Source: Patulibacter defluvii (GTDB taxonomy: Bacteria; Actinomycetota; Thermoleophilia; Solirubrobacterales; Solirubrobacteraceae). From it: a stretch of 64,000 bases of DNA. Each line of letters opens with the position of its first letter. Position 1 is the first letter of the stretch. The notes under the pieces were generated by a model. The model was not told where the DNA came from, searched no databases, and saw only the letters and a list, made by a program, of their open reading frames with translations. Where the stretch lies: the NCBI RefSeq assembly GCF_034096925.1, contig NZ_JAWZSQ010000004.1, forward strand, positions 186,001-250,000, in the 5' to 3' direction. Positions 14,195 to 22,661 of this stretch are shown in pieces. The position numbers and the translations under genes were made by a program.

Positions 14195-16360
14195 ATGGCC
14201 GAGCGATCCTTCACCGCCGAGGTCCAGCAGTTGCGCCACGGCGCCGGCACCGAGCTGCACGTCGAGGGCATCCTGGCGGTGACCAAGGCCCTGCTCCAGT
14301 CCGGCGTCGCGTACGTCGGCGGGTACCAGGGCGCCCCGATCTCCCACCTGATGGACGTGCTCGGCGACGCGCGCGAGATCCTCGACGAGCTGGGCGTCTA
14401 CTTCGAGAACAGCGCCTCCGAGGCGACCGCCGCCGCGATGCTCGCGGCCTCGGTCCACTACCCGCTGCGCGGCGCCGTCACCTTCAAGTCGACGGTCGGC
14501 CTGAACGTCGCCTCCGACGCCCTGGCCAACCTGGCCAGCGGCGGCGTCAAGGGCGGCGCGCTGGTGATCCTCGGCGAGGACTACGGCGAGGGCTCCAGCA
14601 TCATGCAGGAGCGCTCGCACGCGTTCGCGATGAAGTCCCAGATGTGGCTGCTCGACCCGCGGCCGAACATCTCGGCGATCGTCGACGCGGTCGAGGCCGG
14701 CTTCGAGCTGTCGGAGGCCAGCAACACCCCGGTGATGCTCGACCTGCGGCTGCGCTCCTGCCACCTGCACGGCTCGTTCACCGCCAAGGACAACCAGCGT
14801 CCGCCGATGACGGTCAAGGACGCGATCGAGCACCCGACCCGCGACGTCAGCCGCGTGGTGCTGCCGCCGGCGAGCTTCCTGCACGAGCAGGAGAAGATCA
14901 ACGACCGCTGGCCGGCCGCGATCCGCTTCATCAAGGAGCGGGGCCTGAACGAGGTGATCAACGACGGCGCGGCCGACATCGGGATCATCACCCAGGGCGG
15001 GCTCTACAACACCCTCAACCGCTCGATGGAGCTGCTCGGCTGCTCCGACCCGTTCGGCAACACCGAGGTCCCGCTCTACGTCATGAACGTGACGTACCCG
15101 GTGGTCGACGACGAGATCATCGAGTTCTGCTCCGGCAAGCGCGCGGTGCTGCTGCTGGAGGAGGGCCAGCCGGACTACCTCGAGCAGAACCTCAACGCGA
15201 TCCTGCGCCGGGCCGGCGTCGACACGGCGCTCCACGGCAAGGACCTGCTGCCGGTCGCCGGCGAGTACACCTCGGCCGCCATGACCAAGGGCATCGCCGG
15301 CTTCCTGAAGCAGTACCGGCCCGACCTGATCGTCCACGAGCCGTCGCTGCTGCGCGACCGCGACGACCCGGCCAGCCCGTTCGCGGCCCCGGTCGATCCG
15401 GCCGCCGTCCTCCCCCGGCCCCCCGGTCTCTGCACCGGCTGCCCCGAGCGGCCGATCTTCAGCGGCATGAAGCTGGCCGAGCGCGAGACCGGCCAGCACC
15501 ACGTCAGCGCCGACATCGGCTGCCACCTGTTCGCGATCAACGCGCCCTTCGACCTCGGCGCGACGACGATGGGCTACGGGCTCGGCTCGGCCGGCGCCTC
15601 GGCCCTCAACGCCGCCGGCGCCGACCGCTCGACGGTCGCGATCATGGGCGACGGCGGGTTCTGGCACAACGGCCTCACCAGCGGCGTCGGCAACGCGGTC
15701 TTCAACAAGAACGACCAGGTGCTGGTGGTCGTCGACAACGACTACAGCGCCGCGACCGGCGGCCAGGACGTGCTCTCGTCGCACGCCGACACGCCGTTGC
15801 GCTCGACCCAGCACCCGATCGAGAAGGCGGTCCGCGGGATCGGCGTCGAGTGGGCGAAGACGATCGACAACACGTTCGACGTGACCGAAGTCCGCGACAC
15901 CTTCGTCGAGGCGTTCGAGGCCAAGGACGCCGGCCCGAAGGTGCTCGTGATGCAGAGCGAGTGCCAGCTGAACCGCCAGCGGCGCGTGAAGCCCGAGATG
16001 CGCAAGGCGCTGAAGGAGGGCAAGCGGGTGGTCCGCGAGCGGTTCGGCGTCGACGCCGAGACCTGCACCGGCGACCACGCCTGCATCCGGATCTCCGGCT
16101 GCCCCTCGCTCTCGATCGCGTCGAACCCCGACCCGATGCGGACCGACCCGGTGGCGAAGGTGCTCGACAGCTGCGTCGGCTGCGGCGTCTGCGGCAACAA
16201 CGCCCACGCCGCCGTCCTCTGCCCCTCGTTCTACCGGACCGACGTGGTCCACAACCCGACCCCGCGCGACAAGGCGCTGGTGCGGGTCCGCTCGTGGTGG
16301 ATGCGGGCGATGTCCCGCGGCCTCGAGCGCCGCGCCGCCCGCTACGAGCTGGCCGCCTGA
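14195..16360 (+). CDS. Indolepyruvate:ferredoxin oxidoreductase-like alpha subunit (TPP, Fe-S)
   Basis: A 721-residue thiamine-diphosphate enzyme subunit of the IorA type. The N-terminal pyrimidine-binding half contains YVGGYQGAPISHLMD and ASEATAAAMLAAS. The TPP-binding motif IMGDGGFWHNGLTSGVGN is near residue 485. C-terminal cysteines CVGCGVC, then a later C before PSF (around 658-680), can hold a 4Fe-4S cluster; a second set (CTGDHACIRISGC) lies just before. Family members decarboxylate aryl pyruvates to acyl-CoA, reducing ferredoxin. A purine-rich site (GAAGAGGAG) directly precedes the ATG. The beta gene overlaps by TGATG. The substrate here may be a different 2-oxo acid. Confidence 0.85.
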   Translation: MAERSFTAEVQQLRHGAGTELHVEGILAVTKALLQSGVAYVGGYQGAPISHLMDVLGDAREILDELGVYFENSASEATAAAMLAASVHYPLRGAVTFKSTVGLNVASDALANLASGGVKGGALVILGEDYGEGSSIMQERSHAFAMKSQMWLLDPRPNISAIVDAVEAGFELSEASNTPVMLDLRLRSCHLHGSFTAKDNQRPPMTVKDAIEHPTRDVSRVVLPPASFLHEQEKINDRWPAAIRFIKERGLNEVINDGAADIGIITQGGLYNTLNRSMELLGCSDPFGNTEVPLYVMNVTYPVVDDEIIEFCSGKRAVLLLEEGQPDYLEQNLNAILRRAGVDTALHGKDLLPVAGEYTSAAMTKGIAGFLKQYRPDLIVHEPSLLRDRDDPASPFAAPVDPAAVLPRPPGLCTGCPERPIFSGMKLAERETGQHHVSADIGCHLFAINAPFDLGATTMGYGLGSAGASALNAAGADRSTVAIMGDGGFWHNGLTSGVGNAVFNKNDQVLVVVDNDYSAATGGQDVLSSHADTPLRSTQHPIEKAVRGIGVEWAKTIDNTFDVTEVRDTFVEAFEAKDAGPKVLVMQSECQLNRQRRVKPEMRKALKEGKRVVRERFGVDAETCTGDHACIRISGCPSLSIASNPDPMRTDPVAKVLDSCVGCGVCGNNAHAAVLCPSFYRTDVVHNPTPRDKALVRVRSWWMRAMSRGLERRAARYELAA

Positions 16361-18012
16361 TGTCGAGCTGGTCGGAGGGACGGCGTCCGCTGACGCTGGC
16401 GATCCTCGCCCTCGGCGGCGAGGGCGGCGGCGTGCTGGCGGACTGGATCGTGTCGGTCGCCGAGGGCAACGGCTGGTACGCGCAGAACACCTCGGTCGCC
16501 GGCGTCGCCCAGCGGACCGGCGCGACCGTCTACTACGTCGAGATGTTCCCGCCCGCCGCGGGTGGGGACGCCACCGGCGGCGTCCGCCCCGAGCCGGTGA
16601 TGAGCATCTTCCCGACCCCGGGCGAGGTCGACGTGGTCGTCGCCTCGGAGCTGATGGAGAGCGGCCGCGCGATCCAGCGCGGCTTCTCGACCGCCGACCG
16701 CACGACGCTGATCACGTCGACCAGCCGCGTCTACTCGATCGACGAGAAGATGGCGATGGGCGACGGCCGCGTCGACGACGCCGAGCTGCTGGCCGCCGCC
16801 GCGCGCGGCTCGAAGCGGCTGGTGGCCGCCGACTTCATGCAGATGGCCGAGGACGCCGGCAGCGTGATCAGCGCCTCGCTCTTCGGCGCCGTCGCCGGCT
16901 CGGGCGCGCTGCCCTTCAGCCGCGAGGCGTTCGAGGCCCCGATCCGGGCCTTCGGCAAGGGCGTCGAGTCGTCGCTGGCCGCGTTCGCCGCCGGCTACGA
17001 CGAGGCGACCGCGCCACCGCCCGCCCCCGCCGCCGCGCCGGTCGAGCTGCCGATGAGCGGCTGGGCCAGCGGCAGCGGGACGACGGCCGACGCCGGTCCC
17101 GCGCGGCCGTCGCGCGCGCTCGAGGCCCGCAAGCAGCACCGCGAGGAGGAGCGGCGGCGGATCGCCGCCGACGATCCCGCGTCGCTGGTCGGTCCCGGCC
17201 TGCGGCCGCTGGCCGAGCGGGTCCGCGAGCTGCCCGAGGCGTCGCGCTCGATGGTCCTCCACGGCCTGGTCCGGACTGCGGTCTACCAGGACGCGTCCTA
17301 CGCCGAGCGCTACCTGGAGCGGGTCGGGCGGTTCGCCGCCGCCGATCCGGAGCGCGACGGCGACGCGCGGCTGACCCGCGAGGCGGCCCGTCACGTGGCG
17401 CTCTGGATGTGCTTCCAGGACATCATCCAGGTCGCCCAGCAGAAGACCCGGCGGGCGCGGATGGACCGGATCCGCAAGGAGGCCAAGGCCAAGCCCGACC
17501 AGCTGCTGCAGGTCCACGAGTACCTGCACCCGCAGTTCGACGAGCTGACCGACTCGATGCCGTCGGGGCTGGCCAAGCGGGTCCGCAAGTCGCGGATCGT
17601 GCGCCGGATCGTCCAGGCGGTGACCCGCCAGGGGATGATCCTCAACACCACCTCGGTGCTCGGCTACACCCAGCTGTCGCTGCTGGCCCGGATGCGGCCG
17701 CTGCGCCCGCGGACGCTGCGCTTCGAGCGCGAGCAGCAGGCGATCGACCGCTGGATGGACCTGGCCCTCGGCGCCGCCCCGCTCGACCCCGAGCTGGCGC
17801 GCGAGATCGTCGAGTGCCAGGGCGTCCTGAAGGGCTACGGCGCCACCTACGAGCACGGCAGCGAGAGCTTCGCGAAGCTGATGGAGGCCGCCGCCGAGCT
17901 GACCGGCCAGGCCGGCGCCGCCGAGCGGCTGGCCGAGCTGCGCGCCGCCGCGCTGGCCGACGAGCACGGCCGCGAGCTCGAGGCCAAGCTGCCGAAGGCG
18001 CCGGCGCACTGA
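16360..18012 (+). CDS. Indolepyruvate:ferredoxin oxidoreductase-like beta subunit with C-terminal extension
   Basis: A 550-residue partner of the upstream gene. Residues 1-195 are the IorB/gamma-type domain (LALGGEGGGVLADWIVSVAE, SVAGVAQRTGATVYYVEM). A Pro/Ala-rich linker follows (about 207-245), then a mostly helical domain from about 270 to the end (SYAERYLERVGRF, ALWMCFQDIIQVAQQKTRRA) resembling the DUF6537-type tail of large fused IorAB proteins. It starts inside the TGATG junction, so the two subunits should be made together. A palindromic element follows 20 bases after the stop. Confidence 0.83.
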   Translation: MSSWSEGRRPLTLAILALGGEGGGVLADWIVSVAEGNGWYAQNTSVAGVAQRTGATVYYVEMFPPAAGGDATGGVRPEPVMSIFPTPGEVDVVVASELMESGRAIQRGFSTADRTTLITSTSRVYSIDEKMAMGDGRVDDAELLAAAARGSKRLVAADFMQMAEDAGSVISASLFGAVAGSGALPFSREAFEAPIRAFGKGVESSLAAFAAGYDEATAPPPAPAAAPVELPMSGWASGSGTTADAGPARPSRALEARKQHREEERRRIAADDPASLVGPGLRPLAERVRELPEASRSMVLHGLVRTAVYQDASYAERYLERVGRFAAADPERDGDARLTREAARHVALWMCFQDIIQVAQQKTRRARMDRIRKEAKAKPDQLLQVHEYLHPQFDELTDSMPSGLAKRVRKSRIVRRIVQAVTRQGMILNTTSVLGYTQLSLLARMRPLRPRTLRFEREQQAIDRWMDLALGAAPLDPELAREIVECQGVLKGYGATYEHGSESFAKLMEAAAELTGQAGAAERLAELRAAALADEHGRELEAKLPKAPAH

Positions 18013-18032
18013 GCGCCGGCGCCGGGTTCCCG

Positions 18033-18083
18033 GCTCGCGTGGCGGTTGGCCCCCGGACGCCGGGGGTCAACCGCCACGCGAGC
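18033..18083. repeat. Palindromic intergenic element, copy 1
   Basis: A 51-base inverted repeat: the 16-bp arm GCTCGCGTGGCGGTTG pairs perfectly with CAACCGCCACGCGAGC, then a G-T wobble, a 7-bp CCCCCGG/CCGGGGG inner stem and an ACG loop. It lies between convergent genes, partly inside the 3' end of the desaturase-like gene (stop at 18067), and probably terminates both. Near-identical at 33506-33556 and degenerate at 32618-32666. Confidence 0.85.
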
Positions 18084-19704
18084 TGAGGGGGCGCCGCAGC
18101 CGCGCCCGCAGCCGCTCGCGCGGGCTCGGCGCCAGCAGCGCCTGGGCCACGATCCGGCCCGAGGCCGCGTTCAGGCCCGGCCCCGGGTAGGTGCTCGCGC
18201 CGCACTGGTAGAGGCCGCCGACCGGCGTCGCGTGCGAGCCGAAGCTCGGCAGCGGCCGCCACAGGTACGACTGGTCGAGGTCGGTCGCGCCGGCGTAGAT
18301 GTCGCCGCGGACCAGGTTCGGGTTGCGCCGCTCCAGCTCGCGCGGGCTGAGGATCGCGCGACCGACGATCGACTGCTCCAGGCCCTCGATGTGCGCGCCC
18401 AGCCGCTCGACGATCCGGTCGGCGTAGGCCGCCTCCAGCTCCGGCGTCCAGCGGCCGTCGCCGACGTCGATCGTGCCGGCGGCGTCGCCGGTCGGCCGGT
18501 AGGGCACCTCCTGCAGCTGGATCCAGATGATCGCGCCGCCCTCGGGCGCGCGGCTCGGGTCGATCACCGTCGGCTGGCCGCAGACGATCGTCGGCTCGGC
18601 CGGCAGCAGCCCCAGCGCCGCGTCGGTGCAGGCGCGGGTGACCCCGTCGACCCCCGACGTCAGGTGGATCAGCGGCGCCTCGGCCAGCCGGGCGTCGCCG
18701 CGCCAGCGGGGCGGGGCGTCGAGCGCCAGGTGGATCTGGGTCCCCGCCCGGCGGCCGTAGCGGAAGCAGGCCGCCTCGGCGGTCGCCTGCGGCGGGGCGC
18801 TGCCGGTCGGCAGCAGCGCGCCGTAGAGCTGGGTCGGCGTGACGTTGGCGATCACGGCCCGGCGGGCGGCGATCTCCTCGCCCCCGGCCCGGACGGCGAC
18901 CGCACGACCGCCGCGGACGACGATCGACTCGACCGGGGTGCCGGTGCGGACGCTGCCGCCGTGCGACTCGATCAGGCCGACGAAGGCGTCGACGAAGCCG
19001 ACCGAGCCGCCGCGGACGACCGGCAGGCCGCCGGCGTGGAGGCCGCCGGCCAGCGCCAGCAGCGAGAACGCGCCGCCGGCGTCGTCCGGGGTCAGGCCGG
19101 TGTGCAGGCCCCACGGCGCCAGCAGGTCGCCGACCGCCCGGCCCTCGAAGGTCGACTCCAGCCACGAGCGCGAGCTGGCGGCGACCCGGGCCCCGAGCGC
19201 GGTGAACGCCCGCCCGCCCATCGCCCGCCGCAGCCCGGCCGCCTGGCGCAGCGCGCCGAGGCCGTGCAGCTCGACCCCGAGCAGGCCGCCGATCGACTCG
19301 ATGTGCTGGCCGAGGTCGGCCAGCTCGGCCAGGTAGGCCGCGCCGTCGCGGTCGCCGAAGCCGGCCGCGGTCCGCTCCGGGTCGCGGTGGCCGACCACGG
19401 CGCTGCCGTCGGGCAGCACGCTGGCGGTGACCGCGTCGTCGGCGTTGACGTAGTCGAGCCCCTGGGCCCGCAGCTCGTCGCCCAGCTCGGCCCACGCCGC
19501 CGACCCCTGGAACAGCGGGTGCCAGCTGGAGAAGGTGTCGTGGCGGTAGCCGGGCGCGGTCAGCTCCTCGGTGGCGACGGCGCCGCCGGCGCGGTCGGCC
19601 TGCTCCAGGACCTCGACCGACCAGCCGGCGCGGGCCAGGTAGGCGGCGGCGACCAGCCCGTTGTGGCCGCTGCCGACGATGACGGCGTCGACCTCACGCG
19701 CCAT
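18067..19704 (-). CDS. Phytoene-desaturase-like NAD(P)/FAD-dependent oxidoreductase
   Basis: A 545-residue flavoprotein of the CrtI/PYROXD2-like superfamily. The dinucleotide motif AVIVGSGHNGLVAAAYLARA is at residues 8-27, followed by VEVLEQADRAGGAVATEE and, near the C-terminus, GLYQCGASTYPGPGLNAASG, the typical FAD-contacting end. These enzymes desaturate or isomerise hydrophobic substrates; no carotenoid genes are nearby, so a catabolic substrate is likelier (inference). Its last codons are built from the palindromic element at 18033-18083. It overlaps the SRPBCC gene by 11 bases and closes a long minus-strand operon. Confidence 0.82.
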   Translation of the reverse strand: MAREVDAVIVGSGHNGLVAAAYLARAGWSVEVLEQADRAGGAVATEELTAPGYRHDTFSSWHPLFQGSAAWAELGDELRAQGLDYVNADDAVTASVLPDGSAVVGHRDPERTAAGFGDRDGAAYLAELADLGQHIESIGGLLGVELHGLGALRQAAGLRRAMGGRAFTALGARVAASSRSWLESTFEGRAVGDLLAPWGLHTGLTPDDAGGAFSLLALAGGLHAGGLPVVRGGSVGFVDAFVGLIESHGGSVRTGTPVESIVVRGGRAVAVRAGGEEIAARRAVIANVTPTQLYGALLPTGSAPPQATAEAACFRYGRRAGTQIHLALDAPPRWRGDARLAEAPLIHLTSGVDGVTRACTDAALGLLPAEPTIVCGQPTVIDPSRAPEGGAIIWIQLQEVPYRPTGDAAGTIDVGDGRWTPELEAAYADRIVERLGAHIEGLEQSIVGRAILSPRELERRNPNLVRGDIYAGATDLDQSYLWRPLPSFGSHATPVGGLYQCGASTYPGPGLNAASGRIVAQALLAPSPRERLRARLRRPLSSRGG

Positions 19705-20176
19705 GGTCGCCCTCCCCCGCGCCGCGACCGACGGCCAGCGCGCTGCTCGAGTCGAGCCGGCCGCGGATCAGGTGGACCTCGGTCTGGAACGCGTGGTACG
19801 TGCGGGCCCAGCTGTCGGGCCGCTCGTCGCGGGTCCGCCAGACGGTCAGGGTGATCACCGATCCGCCCTCCTCGTGGCCGAGCTCGTGGCGGTCGACCAC
19901 CCGCGCCTCGACCACCCGCCGCAGCTCGGTCGGCGTCGGGCCGACGGCGTAGTCGACCATCCGCAGCTCGGGGTGGCCGCTGACGCGGACGTACAGGTCG
20001 CTGCCGTCCCACAGCGACGTGCCGCGGTAGACGTCCCCCTCGACGTGCTCGCGGTCCCAGCTGCCGAGCGCCCAGTGGGTCTGGAGCCGGCCGGAGGACA
20101 TGAACGCGAAGGCGTCGTCCGGCGACGCGTCGACGGCGATGCTGGCGGTGTGGGCGTAGGGGTCGTTCGGGGGCAC
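19694..20176 (-). CDS. SRPBCC (START/Bet v1-like) domain protein
   Basis: A 160-residue protein with the START/SRPBCC pattern: an N-terminal strand HTASIAVDASPDDAFAFMSS, central RVSGHPELRMVDYAV and a C-terminal helix around DSWARTYHAFQTEVHLIRG. The fold has a deep hydrophobic cavity for ligands. It starts at GTG 20176 with a GGAG site a few bases upstream. Placed between a hydrolase-fold protein and a desaturase-like enzyme, it may bind the intermediate of that pathway (inference). Confidence 0.75.
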   Translation of the reverse strand: MPPNDPYAHTASIAVDASPDDAFAFMSSGRLQTHWALGSWDREHVEGDVYRGTSLWDGSDLYVRVSGHPELRMVDYAVGPTPTELRRVVEARVVDRHELGHEEGGSVITLTVWRTRDERPDSWARTYHAFQTEVHLIRGRLDSSSALAVGRGAGEGDHGA

Positions 20177-20201
20177 GTCGGCTCCGGGGTCGGGGTCGGG
20201 A

Positions 20202-21074
20202 TCAGCGGGTGAGCGGATGGGCGTCGAGGAACCGGACCGCGGCGGCCGCGGCCTCGGCGGGCCGCTGGGCCAGCACGTAGGCCGGGTGGGCGTCGGGGAT
20301 CGTCGCCAGCTCGAAGCGCGCGATCCGCTCCCGCATCAGGGTCAGCGAGGGGTCGTCCTGCGGCCGCAGCGGGCTGCCGTCCCACGCCCGCGAGCCCTGC
20401 AGCACGCAGGTCGGGGCGGCGATCGCCGACAGCTCGTCGCGGACGTCGGCGCGGGTCAGGCAGTAGCCGACCGTCGCGTCGACCGTCTCGGGGTGCAGGA
20501 CCTCCTCGACGTTGCGCGCCTCCCAGACGCCGAACCACGGCAGGTCGGAGACGTCGAAGACGTTGGCCAGCACCCGCGCGCCGAAGCCGGTGGTCCCGAA
20601 GTTGCGCGTGATCGCGCCGTAGACCTCCCAGATCTTCGGGTAGGCCTTCGCCTCGTCCCCGGCCCAGACATCGCTGTAGGTCAACAGCGCGCCGACCCGC
20701 TCGGGGTGGACGGCCGCGAAGCGGTGGGCGATGTAGCTGCCGAAGCCGGTCGCCCACAGCTGCACCCGCGGCAGGTCGAGGGCGTCGAGCAGCGCCGCCA
20801 GGTCATCGGCCCAGAGCGCCACCGAGTACGGCTCGGCGGTCGGGTCGGGGCGGGCCGAGGCGCCGAGCCCGCGCGGCTCCCAGGTGATCAGGCGGCGGCC
20901 GGCCAGCCCGTCGCGGACGTGGTCGAAGACGAAGTGGCCGGCGGTGAAGCCGCCCAGCAGCACCAGCGGCTCGCCGTCGCCGCCCGTGTCGTGGCACCAG
21001 AGCGGCACGCGGGCCGTCTCGACCACCCGTCCCTGCTCGATCGTGGCCCGGTTGCGGAAGGGGTCGATCGTCAT
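20202..21074 (-). CDS. Alpha/beta-hydrolase-fold protein lacking the nucleophilic serine
   Basis: A 290-residue alpha/beta-hydrolase. The oxyanion strand EPLVLLGGFTAGHFVFD, the second motif WEPRGLGASARPDPT and a late IPDAHPAYVLAQRP segment follow the fold. The nucleophile elbow, normally G-x-S-x-G-G, reads WATGFGSYIA, so glycine stands where the serine nucleophile belongs. It may be a non-hydrolytic member (for example a lyase or binding protein) or use another residue. The start overlaps the upstream SDR stop (ATGA). Family assignment is secure, activity is not. Confidence 0.8.
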   Translation of the reverse strand: MTIDPFRNRATIEQGRVVETARVPLWCHDTGGDGEPLVLLGGFTAGHFVFDHVRDGLAGRRLITWEPRGLGASARPDPTAEPYSVALWADDLAALLDALDLPRVQLWATGFGSYIAHRFAAVHPERVGALLTYSDVWAGDEAKAYPKIWEVYGAITRNFGTTGFGARVLANVFDVSDLPWFGVWEARNVEEVLHPETVDATVGYCLTRADVRDELSAIAAPTCVLQGSRAWDGSPLRPQDDPSLTLMRERIARFELATIPDAHPAYVLAQRPAEAAAAAVRFLDAHPLTR

Positions 21075-21817
21075 GCGTAGCTCCCGTTGATCGTCAGCGC
21101 GCCGTCGACGACGACCACCTGGCCGGTCAGGTAGCTCGCTCCCGGCCCGGCGAGGAAGGCGACGACCGCGGCGATCTCGGCCGGGTCGCCGAGCCGCCCG
21201 CCGAGCGGGATCCGCCGCCGCCAGCCGGCGACGTCGGCCTCGGGCAGCGACCCGTCGTCGAGCGCCTCCTGGACCATCGGCGTCAGCACGTGGCCGGGCG
21301 CGACGGCGTTGACGCGGACCCCGTCCGGCGCCCACTCGACGGCCAGCGTGCGGGTCAGCGAGGCCAGCGCGCCCTTCGAGGCGGCGTAGGCGGCGAGGCC
21401 CGGCTGGCCGCGCAGCGACGAGATCGAGGCGACGTTGACGATCGCCCCGCCGCGCTCGCGCAGGTGCGGGTGGGCGGCCTGGCTGCAGGCGAGCGCCCCG
21501 CGGGCGTTGACGGCCACGACCCGGTCCCAGGCGTCGTCGGCCAGCGTCGCGGCGTCGTCGATGTGCATCACGCCGGCGTTGTTGACCAGCACGTCGAGCC
21601 GGCCCCAGCGCTCGATCACCGCGGCGACGGCGGCCTCGACCTGGGCCCGGTCGGAGACGTCGCAGACGAGCGGGAGCACGCCGTCCTCGGCCGCGCCCGA
21701 CGACGGGTCGCGGTCGGCGGCGGCGACCTCGTGGCCGCCGTCGCGCAGCGCGCGCACCGTCGCCTGCCCGATCCCGCGGGCGGCGCCGGTGACCAGCGCG
21801 ACCGGCCGCTCGCTCAC
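21071..21817 (-). CDS. SDR family oxidoreductase
   Basis: A 248-residue classical short-chain dehydrogenase/reductase: cofactor motif TGAARGIGQ, structural NNAGV near residue 83, catalytic Ser in VASISSLRG and the YAASK active site. An acidic residue after the second strand (AAADRD) favours NAD(H). GTG 21817 is inside a GTGA overlap with the previous SDR gene. It sits in a minus-strand operon with a second SDR and the serine-less hydrolase-fold protein, suggesting sequential oxidation of a hydroxylated intermediate. Confidence 0.9.
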   Translation of the reverse strand: MSERPVALVTGAARGIGQATVRALRDGGHEVAAADRDPSSGAAEDGVLPLVCDVSDRAQVEAAVAAVIERWGRLDVLVNNAGVMHIDDAATLADDAWDRVVAVNARGALACSQAAHPHLRERGGAIVNVASISSLRGQPGLAAYAASKGALASLTRTLAVEWAPDGVRVNAVAPGHVLTPMVQEALDDGSLPEADVAGWRRRIPLGGRLGDPAEIAAVVAFLAGPGASYLTGQVVVVDGALTINGSYA

Positions 21818-22647
21818 TTGCACGTGAAGCCCCCGTCGACCGGCAGCGAGATCCCGGTCACGTAGCGGGCGGCGTCCGAGGCCAGCCACTGGACCGCGGC
21901 GGTCACGTCGGGCGGCTCGATGTGGTCGACGCCGGGGAAGATCGTCGAGGCGCCGCAGAGCCGCGAGACCTCCTGGAAGTAGGCCTGGCCGACCTCCATC
22001 AGGTGGTCGAGCATCGGCGAGCTGACGACGGTCGGGCAGACCGCGTTGACCGTCACGTCGTGCGGGGCCAACTCCAGCGCCAGCGTCTTGACCTGGCCGA
22101 CGATCCCGTGCTTGGCCGACTGGTAGTGGACCTGGCCGGGGATCCCGACCAGGCCCGAGGTCGAGCAGATCGTGACGATCCGGCCGCCGCCGTCGCGGCC
22201 GGTCATGTGGCGCGCGGCGTGCTTGCTGCAGAGGAACGGCGCCTTCAGGTCGACGTCGACGACTGCGTCCCACTGGGCCTCGGTCAGCTCCCAGCAGCGG
22301 CCGCCGGAGATCACGCCGGCGTTGTTGACCAGCACGTCGAGCCGGCCGAAGCGCTCGACGGTCGCGTCGACCATCGCGGCCACGGTCGTCTCGTCGGTCA
22401 TGTCGCCGGGCAGCCGCAGGACGTCGGCGGCGCCGGCGTCGGTCAGCAGCCGGACCGTCTCGTCGAGGTCGTCGCCGCTGGCCGTCGCGTACGGCACCCC
22501 CTCGCCGAGGTCGCGGCCGTCGAGGTCGTTGACCGCGACCTTCGCGCCGGCGCGGGCGAAGCCGAGCGCGATGTCGCGGCCGAGGCCGCGGGCGGCGCCG
22601 GTGACGAGCACCGCGTCGCCACCGAAGTCGAACGAGATGGTTCCCAT
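21814..22647 (-). CDS. SDR family oxidoreductase (mycofactocin/NAD-type layout)
   Basis: A 277-residue SDR with TGAARGLGR, NNAGVISGG, STSGLVGIPG and the YQSAK catalytic motif. Compared with its neighbour it has an insertion after the second strand (GRDLGEGVPYATASGDDLD) and longer C-terminal substrate loops (VGQAYFQEVSRLCGASTIFP), as in the 'mycofactocin-coupled' SDR group; that grouping is from resemblance only, and no mycofactocin genes are in the window. A purine-rich stretch (GGAAAGG) precedes the ATG. Substrate unknown. Confidence 0.88.
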   Translation of the reverse strand: MGTISFDFGGDAVLVTGAARGLGRDIALGFARAGAKVAVNDLDGRDLGEGVPYATASGDDLDETVRLLTDAGAADVLRLPGDMTDETTVAAMVDATVERFGRLDVLVNNAGVISGGRCWELTEAQWDAVVDVDLKAPFLCSKHAARHMTGRDGGGRIVTICSTSGLVGIPGQVHYQSAKHGIVGQVKTLALELAPHDVTVNAVCPTVVSSPMLDHLMEVGQAYFQEVSRLCGASTIFPGVDHIEPPDVTAAVQWLASDAARYVTGISLPVDGGFTCK

Positions 22648-22661
22648 GGTCTGCCTTTCCG

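Noticed and set aside
14137..16359. Open frame extending the oxidoreductase beta-subunit gene upstream across the whole alpha gene.
   Set aside because: The extension is low-complexity Arg-rich sequence in the wrong frame of the alpha gene; the beta subunit begins at the TGATG junction at 16360.
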